Shown here: piece after piece, positions 1-5,189 of the stretch
How positions within the stretch are numbered: position 1 is the stretch's first letter
Layout: each line of letters starts with the position of its first letter
From: Verrucomicrobia bacterium UBA3063
GTDB lineage: Bacteria; Verrucomicrobiota; Verrucomicrobiia; Methylacidiphilales; Verrucolacustridaceae
DNA length: 5,189 bases
Reading direction: 5' to 3'
Assembly (NCBI GenBank): GCA_002366885.1
Contig: DFCD01000104.1
Span: forward strand, 1,057-6,245
The notes under the pieces: model-generated
Told to the model about the DNA's origin: nothing
Database searches by the model: none
Seen by the model: only the letters and a program-made list of their open reading frames with translations
Made by a program: the position numbers and the translations under genes

Positions 1-1312
1 GATCCATGACCGCAAACATCAGCTCTGCTTCGCTGACCACCTCGCCGTTGACAAGACACTGGCCGGAAGCCTTGCCGATCTTGCCCCGGGCCTTGGTCAG
101 TTCCACTTGGATCATCAGCGTGTCCCCCGGCACGACCGGTTTGCGGAACTTGGCTTTATCCACGCTCATAAAGTAACCGAGTTTCCCGGCGTTTTCCGTG
201 TTGCGGAGAAGCAGGATGCTGGCCACCTGGGCCATGGCCTCGATTTGCAGAACGCCCGGCATAATCGGATGCCCGGGAAAATGCCCCTGAAAGAAAGGCT
301 CGTTGATGGTGACGGTCTTTAATCCGACCGCCTTGGTGTCGCCTTCAAACCGCAACACCCGATCGACCATCAGGAAGGGATAGCGGTGCGGCAAAATCTT
401 CATCACATCGTTGGTGTCCAGCGCCCGCTCGCCCACCGGGATGTTTTCCACCGGCATCAGGGCGGACTGATACGCCTTCCAAGCCTTGAGGAGCGCTTTG
501 GCGAATTGAAGATTCAGTCCGTGGCTGGGTTTGGCCGCAAGAATATGGCCGCGGATCCGCACCGGGAACAGGGCGAGATCGCCGATGATGTCGAGGATCT
601 TGTGCCGGACGAACTCGTCGGGATAACGGAGTGGCTCCTTGCTCATCACCGATTCCCCGCGGATCACGATGGCATTCTCAAGGCTTCCGCCCTTGATCAG
701 CCCTTTGTTCAGGAGCGGCTCCACCTCCTCGTAAAATACGAAGGTGCGGGCCCGGCCGATGTCCTGGGCGTAGTTTTTTTCGCTCACCTCCAGGGAAAGA
801 AACTGGGTGTGGTGCCCGGTGTGATTGGCGTTGGTGCAGGAAACCTTGAACCCCTCGTGGGGGAGCGCGGCCAGATAGCCGCCATCGGGGGAGGTCACCC
901 AGACCGGCTCACGGATCTCAAACGTGGCCCGGGGGGCATCGAGTTCCCTGCGCCCCGCCTTGTGGAGAAGATCGAGAAACGGTGAGGCACTGCCATCCCC
1001 GATCGGCGGCTCGTTGGCATCCAACTCGATCAAGGCGTTGTCGATATCCAGCCCGCGCAGGGCGGAAAGCAGATGCTCCACCGTGCTGACCTTGACGCTG
1101 CCTTCGGCCAGCGTGGTGGCGCGCTCGACCTGCTTCACCTTTTCCAAAAAGGCGGGGATCACCGGCTGATCCGCCAGATCCATCCGGCGGAACTGGTAAC
1201 CGGTTCCGGCCGCCGCCGGCTTCACCGTCAGGCGCACCTTGGCCCCGCTATGGAGGGAGATGCCCGTCAGGCTGGCCTCTTTTTCAACCGTGGTTTCCCG
1301 TGCCGTCGCCAT
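1..1312 (-). CDS. lpxC/fabZ: Bifunctional LpxC-FabZ: UDP-3-O-acyl-GlcNAc deacetylase / 3-hydroxyacyl-ACP dehydratase (3' end missing)
   Basis: I translated the minus strand directly: 437 codons are open from the ATG at 1312 to the left edge, where the frame leaves the window. Residues about 10-285 are LpxC, the cytoplasmic zinc deacetylase that commits precursor to lipid A. It has VEHL with zinc ligand His80, NEPPIGDGS (100-108), LIKGGSLEN (205-213), the HKILD zinc motif (His237, Asp241) and SHG with the catalytic-type His264. Residues about 298-437 are FabZ, the fatty-acid synthesis dehydratase. It has ILPHRYPFLMVD (306-317), GHFPGHPIMPG (343-353) with His344, and Glu358 in the EAMAQ motif. 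FabZ enzymes end soon after this AELMF-like stretch, so probably only a few residues are missing. The start is the first ATG after an in-frame TGA at 1343-1345; the ribosome site is weak (AGAAAG just upstream). Such fusions are known in Bacteroidetes and PVC bacteria, often followed by lpxA, which would lie off the window. Confidence 0.96.
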   Translation of the reverse strand, partial: MATARETTVEKEASLTGISLHSGAKVRLTVKPAAAGTGYQFRRMDLADQPVIPAFLEKVKQVERATTLAEGSVKVSTVEHLLSALRGLDIDNALIELDANEPPIGDGSASPFLDLLHKAGRRELDAPRATFEIREPVWVTSPDGGYLAALPHEGFKVSCTNANHTGHHTQFLSLEVSEKNYAQDIGRARTFVFYEEVEPLLNKGLIKGGSLENAIVIRGESVMSKEPLRYPDEFVRHKILDIIGDLALFPVRIRGHILAAKPSHGLNLQFAKALLKAWKAYQSALMPVENIPVGERALDTNDVMKILPHRYPFLMVDRVLRFEGDTKAVGLKTVTINEPFFQGHFPGHPIMPGVLQIEAMAQVASILLLRNTENAGKLGYFMSVDKAKFRKPVVPGDTLMIQVELTKARGKIGKASGQCLVNGEVVSEAELMFAVMD

Positions 1313-1389
1313 CCCGCTTTCTACACTTTCCCCACCCCTGAGTCATCCCTCTTATCTTCCCCATTTGCCCCCTCTGCTAGGCTGGGGAC
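1313..1389. promoter_or_regulatory. Divergent spacer between lpxC/fabZ and recO, presumed to hold both promoters
   Basis: The two genes point away from each other across 77 bases, so transcription of both must start here or inside the opposite gene. The plus strand is pyrimidine-rich, with runs of C and T. An AT-richer patch around 1351-1358 (TCTTATCT on plus, AGATAAGA on minus) is the only stretch resembling a -10 box, and I see no convincing -35 partner on either strand. The heptamer TGAGTCA at 1339-1345 is palindromic but too short to interpret. The regulatory role is inferred from gene orientation, not from recognised boxes. Confidence 0.35.
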
Positions 1390-1392
1390 TTG
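1384..1392 (+). promoter_or_regulatory. Atypically close ribosome site and TTG start of recO
   Basis: GGGGA (1384-1388) is separated from the TTG start (1390-1392) by a single base, whereas a normal Shine-Dalgarno spacing is about 5-9. No other purine-rich motif lies between the upstream in-frame stop and the TTG. Either translation starts inefficiently here, which would suit a low-abundance repair protein, or the message is nearly leaderless, or this GGGGA is coincidental. Confidence 0.3.
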
Positions 1393-1929
1393 AGCCAACC
1401 GCTTCAGGATGAAGGGATTCTGTTCCATCTTCGCCGCCAGGGGGAAACCAGCCTGCTGGCGGTCTGGCTGACCCAGAGCCATGGGATTGTCCGGACCCTT
1501 GCCAAGGGGGCGGCCAAGCCCGGAAGCCCGATGCGGGGCCATCTCGACCTTTTTCATGAGTGTGAAATCGGCTGGGAACCTTCCCGCCGAACGAGCCTTC
1601 ACCACTTGCGGGAGGCCAGGGTCTTCCGTCCCCGTTCAGGCCTGCGCCAATCCTACGCCCGGATTCTCGCTGCCACGTATTTCGCCCAGACCATTGAACA
1701 GTCCGCCGAACCGGATTCCAACCTCGATTCCCTGCACGGCCTTCTTCGGTTGGCTTTGGACTGGCTGGAAGAGAAGGAACCGCACCGGAAACTGGTGGAG
1801 AGATTTGAGCGCGCGGTGCTCAAACAACTGGGAGCGGACGACCCCCGCCGCTCCGCCCGTTCCCTGCTCGACGACCTCTCTCACCGCCGACCCAAGTCCC
1901 ATGCGGCTTTACTCCAGCTACTGCGATAA
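1390..1929 (+). CDS. recO: DNA repair protein RecO (short form)
   Basis: The product is 179 residues and resembles RecO, the cytoplasmic mediator that helps RecR load RecA onto SSB-coated single-stranded DNA in the RecF pathway. The N-terminal OB-fold is the best match: EGILFHLRRQGETSLLAVWLTQSHGIVRTLAKGA (about 8-41) follows the family pattern of EGI, then GE-S, then T..HG, then AKGA. Residues about 85-150 form the expected helical part (SYARILAATYFAQTIEQS, then FERAVLKQLG). The usual family length is about 220-260, and the C-terminal CxxC...CxxC zinc site of many RecO proteins is absent; Cys58 is the only cysteine. Like E. coli RecO, it may need no zinc. I chose the TTG at 1390 because an in-frame TAG sits at 1378-1380 and no ATG occurs before codon 48, inside the fold. 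A GGGGA at 1384-1388 is unusually close to that start. The gene diverges from lpxC/fabZ and converges on ispG. Confidence 0.85.
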   Translation: MSQPLQDEGILFHLRRQGETSLLAVWLTQSHGIVRTLAKGAAKPGSPMRGHLDLFHECEIGWEPSRRTSLHHLREARVFRPRSGLRQSYARILAATYFAQTIEQSAEPDSNLDSLHGLLRLALDWLEEKEPHRKLVERFERAVLKQLGADDPRRSARSLLDDLSHRRPKSHAALLQLLR

Positions 1930-1949
1930 AACTCATCCCGGGACCTTTT

Positions 1950-2045
1950 TGTGGACGTGAAGGTGAATGGGAACGGGGAGATCAAAAGTCATGTTTCGGC
2001 AGAGGGCTGAATCCGCAAAGCCAAGGCGTTTCGTTCACGTCCACA
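1950..2045. repeat. 96-base element bounded by 12-bp perfect inverted repeats in the recO-ispG spacer
   Basis: TGTGGACGTGAA at 1950-1961 is the exact reverse complement of TTCACGTCCACA at 2034-2045, with 72 bases between. A second 7-bp inverted pair, GTGAATG (1963-1969) and CATTCAC (2044-2050), uses partly the same right-hand bases, so the two pairings would compete. The interior contains only a weak 4-bp stem (GGCT 2005-2008 with AGCC 2019-2022). The element begins 20 bases after the recO stop and fills most of the convergent spacer. It could be a non-autonomous miniature element, a REP-like dispersed palindrome, or a 3'-end structure for the two converging messages. No target-site duplication is evident. 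The repeat is seen directly; its function is unknown. Confidence 0.6.
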
Positions 2046-2060
2046 TTCACGTAAACGAAA
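2029..2060. repeat. Imperfect hairpin downstream of ispG, possible 3'-end structure
   Basis: TTTCGTT (2029-2035) pairs with AACGAAA (2054-2060). After one C-A mismatch, ACGT (2037-2040) pairs with ACGT (2049-2052), leaving an 8-base loop at 2041-2048. That gives 11 pairs in a 12-position stem. Read in the ispG direction, the hairpin begins 25 bases beyond the TAG, a plausible place for a 3'-end or terminator stem. No U-tract follows on either strand, so it is not a canonical intrinsic terminator. It overlaps the right arm of the larger inverted repeat, so the two folds exclude each other. RNA stabilisation or inefficient bidirectional termination are the most reasonable roles, by inference only. 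Confidence 0.5.
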
Positions 2061-2085
2061 AGCAGAAGTCCAGGGATGGGGATTT

Positions 2086-3852
2086 CTAGACCGTAACCGG
2101 CGTGGCCGGGGCATCGACCCACTTGCCGTGCTCGCGAATCAGATCCTTCAGCCGGTCAACGGCCTCGGCCTCCGGGATGTTGAACTTCACCGGACTTTTC
2201 CCGACGTACAGGTTGATCTTGCCGGGAGCACCTCCGACATATCCAAAATCCGCATCCGCCATCTCCCCGGGGCCGTTCACGATGCACCCCATCACGGCGA
2301 TTTTCACACCCTTCAGGTGCTGCGTGGCCGCCTTGATTTTGGCCGTGGTGCTCTGCAGATCGAACAGCGTCCGGCCGCAGGAGGGACAGGCCACGTAGTC
2401 GGTCTTGAAAATTCGGCTGCCGGCGGCCTGGAGAATATTGAAGCCCAGCCGCAAACAGGCACCCGGAGCCGGTTCCCCCCGCACCAGGATGGCATCCCCG
2501 ATCCCATCGCAAAGGAGCGCGCCGAGGTGGACCGAGGCCGCGATCAGGCCGGAGAGGCCACCTTCCGACTGCGCCGGCTTCAAGGTGTCCTTGAGGACAA
2601 TCGGATGACGCGCGGCAATTTTCGCCGCCAAAAGACGCGTGCCGGAAACGGGGTTGAGATCGAGACCGTCCTTGAGGGCGACCAGCACCGTCTCCTTTTT
2701 CGCTTCGAGTGCCTTGATCTCGGCGTCATTCCGGGGGTCGATCTCGGTGATCGGGGTTTTTTCATGAACCAGCTCGGGAACGAGGTCTCCGAGCTGGGCA
2801 AACCTGGGACGAAGGGCCTCCTCGACTTTGGCGGAAACAAAGACGCGCGGAGGTTCCTCCCCGCCGACGGCCACGCCCTGCACGGTGATTTTCTGGCTGG
2901 CCCGCTTGCCGAAGCTGAACGGGTCATAGGAAAGCTTGGTATCGGCGTCAAAACTCCCCTTTTGGCGTTCCTCGAGATATTTCACGAGGGCCCGGCCCAC
3001 GGGGATCTCGTGGACGCTGTCCTCCGTCAGGCTGATCCGGATGGTGTCGCCCAAACCGTCAAGGAGCAGGGAGCCGATGCCGATCGCACTCTTGATCCGG
3101 CCGTCCTCACCATCCCCTGCCTCCGTCACGCCGAGGTGAAGCGGGTAGTTCCAGTCCGGCCCTTCCTTGTCGAGTGAAGCCACCAGCAAGCGGTAGGCCT
3201 CGATCATCACCTTCGGGTTGGAGGACTTCATGGAGAAGACAAAGTTGTGGAAATTGAGCTTTCGGGCGATCCGGGCGAACTCGAGGGCGCTCTCCACCAT
3301 GCCGTGGGGCGTATCCCCATAGCGGTTCATGATCCGGTCGGAGAGCGATCCGTGGTTGGTGCCGATCCGCAGGGCGAGTCTCCTCTCCTGCAGCAGTTTC
3401 ACCAGCGGGGTGAAGGTCTCCTCAATCCGGCCGAGCTCCTCGGCGTACTGATCATCCGTGTACTCCCGCACGGCAAACTTCTTTTTGTCGGCAAAATTGC
3501 CGGGGTTGATGCGAATCTTGTCGACCCACTGGGCCGCCTCCATCGCGGCATCCGGCTTGAAATGGATGTCCGCAACGATCGGCACGTCGCAACCGGCGGC
3601 CAGCAGATCCCGTTTGATATTTTTCAGGTTGGCCGCGTCCTTCACCGTGGGGGCGGTGATCCGGACGATCTGGCAGCCGACCTTGACGAGATCCAAGGTC
3701 TGCTTGACCGAGGCGGACGTGTCCATGGTGTCGCAGGTGATCATGCTTTGGACCACGATCGGGTTCGGTCCCCCGATGCCCACTTTCCCGACTTTCACCT
3801 CGCGGGTCGGGCGACGGACATACCGGTACGGGCTGGCGCAATATCCCCTCAT
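2086..3852 (-). CDS. ispG: Long-form (E)-4-hydroxy-3-methylbut-2-enyl-diphosphate synthase IspG (GcpE)
   Basis: IspG reductively opens 2-C-methyl-D-erythritol 2,4-cyclodiphosphate to HMBPP, the penultimate MEP-pathway step, in the cytoplasm. The 588-residue product has the three-domain layout of plants, Chlamydiae and Bacteroidetes. The N-terminal TIM barrel (about 10-300) shows RRPTREVKVG (13-22), VQSM (34-37), ADIHF (94-98), RINPGN (114-119), RIGTNHGSLSDR (162-173) and DGLGDTIRISLTEDS (265-279). An inserted A* domain (about 305-455) follows. The C-terminal iron-sulphur domain has CPSC (Cys489, Cys492) and GCIVNGPGE (522-530), giving the third ligand Cys523 and the conserved Glu530. All ligands are present, so it should be active. 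The ATG at 3852 overlaps the rseP stop as ATGA, with GGAG at 3858-3861 spaced five bases away. The opening residues (YCASPYRYVRRPTR) match the start of other long IspGs. The partner reductant, ferredoxin or flavodoxin, is not encoded here. Confidence 0.97.
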   Translation of the reverse strand: MRGYCASPYRYVRRPTREVKVGKVGIGGPNPIVVQSMITCDTMDTSASVKQTLDLVKVGCQIVRITAPTVKDAANLKNIKRDLLAAGCDVPIVADIHFKPDAAMEAAQWVDKIRINPGNFADKKKFAVREYTDDQYAEELGRIEETFTPLVKLLQERRLALRIGTNHGSLSDRIMNRYGDTPHGMVESALEFARIARKLNFHNFVFSMKSSNPKVMIEAYRLLVASLDKEGPDWNYPLHLGVTEAGDGEDGRIKSAIGIGSLLLDGLGDTIRISLTEDSVHEIPVGRALVKYLEERQKGSFDADTKLSYDPFSFGKRASQKITVQGVAVGGEEPPRVFVSAKVEEALRPRFAQLGDLVPELVHEKTPITEIDPRNDAEIKALEAKKETVLVALKDGLDLNPVSGTRLLAAKIAARHPIVLKDTLKPAQSEGGLSGLIAASVHLGALLCDGIGDAILVRGEPAPGACLRLGFNILQAAGSRIFKTDYVACPSCGRTLFDLQSTTAKIKAATQHLKGVKIAVMGCIVNGPGEMADADFGYVGGAPGKINLYVGKSPVKFNIPEAEAVDRLKDLIREHGKWVDAPATPVTV

Positions 3853-3863
3853 TTTTTCTCCGT
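3849..3863 (-). promoter_or_regulatory. rseP-ispG ATGA overlap with an internal ribosome site
   Basis: On the minus strand the rseP stop TGA (3851-3849) and the ispG start ATG (3852-3850) share bases in an ATGA junction. The ispG Shine-Dalgarno GGAG (3861-3858) lies inside the last codons of rseP, five A residues ahead of the ATG. This is the classic geometry for translational coupling: ribosomes finishing rseP can restart on ispG. It fixes the ispG start and implies one shared message. Confidence 0.85.
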
Positions 3864-5189
3864 GGCCGGCCGAAACACCGGCATCTCCGTGGCTTCCGCG
3901 GATTTGTCCATACGGCGCTTGAGCCTAAGCGAATCGTGGTAGGTGACCAAGAGGAAGAAACCGGCCAGCAGAATCACAAAGGCGGTCTGAATCCTTTCCA
4001 CGGTTTTGGCCCGCAACTGGCGGCGGCGAATCGCCTCGACCAGGGAAAAGAGAATGTGTCCTCCGTCCAGCACGGGAATGGGCAGAAGGTTCAACACGGC
4101 CAAATTCACGTTCAGGATCACGCTAAAGTAGAGGACCAACCGGGGGTCGGTCTGCAACAAGGACACCAGTCTTTCAAAAATTCCCAAAGGCCCGCTCAGG
4201 TGCTGAACCCCGACGTGGGACGCGGGCGAAACCAACGCCCGCAGGGTGCGAAAGACCAATCCGGCAGCGGAGCCGACCTGCTCCTGCGGGGTGGGATGGG
4301 TGATCTGCATGTCGCTGGGCTTCCAGACGACCCCGATCATCCGGTCCTTGCGGTTGATCGCCTGCTCCGGACGAAGGGAGAGGGAGCGAACGTGCCCTTT
4401 CGCGTCTTCCACCCCAAATTCCATCTGCTCCGCGCCGGATTCCACGGCCGCCTTGACCGCCGCCGGATTCCAAATTTTCCGGCCGTTGAGGGAGACCAGC
4501 TTTTCTCCCGGACGGATGCCGGCGCGGGCGGCAGGCCCACCCTCGATCACCTTGTCGACCCAGGCGGGTTGCGCCGGATACATCTCGAAACCCAGACGAC
4601 GCAGACCTTCCAGCTCCTTGTCGGGCTCGGGAACGACCCGAACGGTCACGATTTCACGGCCCTCGCGGTCCAACTCGAGCACAATCTCCCGCCCGATGCC
4701 CAAGAGGATACTTTCCACCACCGCGCCGGGACGGCCCGCCCAGCGCTCCGGACGCTGACCGTCGATGGCCAAAATTTTATCCCCGGGGAGAATGCCGGCT
4801 TTTGCGGCGGGCGATTTCGCCTCCACCCATCCGATGGTGGTGGTTCGATAGGTCATGTTGGTGGGAACCCCGAAAACCCAAACCCCGGCGGCGCAGGCCA
4901 CACCGAGGGCAAGGCTGGCCAGTGGTCCTGCCAAGGCGGTGAAGATTTTCGCGCCGGGACTGGCGGGAGGCAGATCCTTGTGCCCCTCCGCGGCCTTGCC
5001 CTCCAGTCCCTCGGCCGGATTCATCTGGGGGAGCTGGACGAAACCTCCGAGAGGCAAAAGGTTGATCTGCCATTCCACCCCGTCGATCACCTTGCCGTAA
5101 ATTTTCGGACCAAAGCCGATGGCAAAACGCTCCACCACCAGTCCCATTTTTCGTGCCGCCCAAAAATGACCGAACTCGTGGGCGGCCAC
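3849..5189 (-). CDS. rseP: RseP-family site-2 zinc metalloprotease (5' end missing)
   Basis: This is an inner-membrane intramembrane protease of the M50B (RseP/YaeL) family. In E. coli the homologue makes the second cut in anti-sigma factor RseA to release sigma E, and it also clears signal-peptide remnants. The 446 visible residues begin just before the zinc motif HEFGH (residues 4-8 of the visible part; His4, Glu5, His8). Next come the LLPLGGFVQL loop (44-53), a membrane segment (about 84-108), two PDZ domains (about 112-200 and 203-290) with SPAAKAGILPGDKIL and GPAARAGIRPGEKLV, a membrane segment (about 350-368), NLLPIPVLDGGH (367-378) with third zinc ligand Asp375, and a last membrane helix (about 401-417). 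The catalytic set is complete. The GTG at the window edge is an internal Val codon: RseP proteins normally have about 15-25 residues of first membrane helix before HExxH. It is translated just ahead of ispG, and dxr is a common upstream neighbour. Substrates in this organism cannot be told. Confidence 0.95.
   Translation of the reverse strand: MAAHEFGHFWAARKMGLVVERFAIGFGPKIYGKVIDGVEWQINLLPLGGFVQLPQMNPAEGLEGKAAEGHKDLPPASPGAKIFTALAGPLASLALGVACAAGVWVFGVPTNMTYRTTTIGWVEAKSPAAKAGILPGDKILAIDGQRPERWAGRPGAVVESILLGIGREIVLELDREGREIVTVRVVPEPDKELEGLRRLGFEMYPAQPAWVDKVIEGGPAARAGIRPGEKLVSLNGRKIWNPAAVKAAVESGAEQMEFGVEDAKGHVRSLSLRPEQAINRKDRMIGVVWKPSDMQITHPTPQEQVGSAAGLVFRTLRALVSPASHVGVQHLSGPLGIFERLVSLLQTDPRLVLYFSVILNVNLAVLNLLPIPVLDGGHILFSLVEAIRRRQLRAKTVERIQTAFVILLAGFFLLVTYHDSLRLKRRMDKSAEATEMPVFRPATEKK

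Noticed and set aside
386..985. Plus-strand open frame of 199 codons opposite lpxC/fabZ
   Set aside because: It is the antisense of a clearly conserved enzyme, resembles no known family, and reflects the high GC content that keeps opposite frames open.
1321..1605. Minus-strand open frame of 94 codons overlapping recO
   Set aside because: It would occupy the divergent spacer and run antisense to the OB-fold region of recO, with no recognisable product.
1936..1950. TCCCGGGA palindrome followed by a T-run as an intrinsic terminator for recO
   Set aside because: The palindrome has no room for a loop; only two pairs remain with a four-base loop. The T-run is five bases, so it does not make a credible terminator hairpin.
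1982..2050. Minus-strand 23-codon frame from a GTG, inside the inverted-repeat element
   Set aside because: It has no ribosome site, it is made largely of the repeat arms, and its length is expected by chance. Worth reviving only if the same peptide recurs in other copies of the element.
2128..3177. Plus-strand open frame of 349 codons opposite ispG
   Set aside because: Long, but wholly antisense to ispG, whose motifs and iron-sulphur cysteines are intact. The translation shows no recognisable domain.
3247..3942. Plus-strand open frame of 231 codons across the ispG/rseP junction
   Set aside because: Antisense to two real genes, with a low-complexity charged translation and no family resemblance.
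5187..5189. GTG at the right edge as the true rseP start
   Set aside because: It would place HExxH at residue 4 and remove the first membrane helix that normally carries it, so the gene most likely extends beyond the window.
1..5189. Mobile element, CRISPR, toxin-antitoxin, phage or tRNA/rRNA content
   Set aside because: No transposase, integrase, regular repeat-spacer pattern or RNA gene signature is visible. All long genes are conserved housekeeping genes with similar base composition.

Overview
The window is ordinary bacterial chromosome carrying core genes. It is GC-rich (roughly 60% by eye) and densely packed. Four protein-coding genes are recognisable: a fused lpxC/fabZ (minus strand, 3' end cut off by the left edge), recO (plus strand), ispG (minus strand) and rseP (minus strand, 5' end cut off by the right edge). 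The host makes lipid A, so it is a diderm, and it uses the MEP isoprenoid pathway. Two features point to the PVC group or the Bacteroidetes: an LpxC-FabZ fusion, and a long 'three-domain' IspG of 588 residues where E. coli has about 370. The base composition and the rseP-ispG arrangement make Verrucomicrobiota or a close relative my best guess. That placement is inference, not proof.

Layout from left to right. Positions 1-1312 (minus) encode the bifunctional lipid A deacetylase / hydroxyacyl-ACP dehydratase. Its last few residues lie off the window, and lpxA would be a usual next gene. A 77-base divergent spacer (1313-1389) separates it from recO (1390-1929, plus), a short, zinc-finger-less recombination mediator with a TTG start. 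RecO and ispG converge on a 156-base spacer (1930-2085) that holds nested inverted repeats: a 12-bp pair about 72 bases apart and a compact imperfect hairpin. This is the only non-coding structure here that stands out. ispG (2086-3852) and rseP (3849-5189) are read leftward as one transcription unit. They overlap by four bases (ATGA), so rseP is translated first and ispG is probably coupled to it.

The genes share an envelope and housekeeping theme. LpxC commits UDP-acyl-GlcNAc to lipid A, and FabZ feeds the competing fatty-acid pathway. IspG makes isoprenoid precursor, including that for undecaprenyl phosphate. RseP is a membrane protease tied to envelope stress. I found no transposase, CRISPR, phage, toxin-antitoxin, tRNA or rRNA signal, and nothing that amounts to a new biological system. 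The points most worth a second look are the repeat element between recO and ispG, the domain fusions and the reduced RecO.
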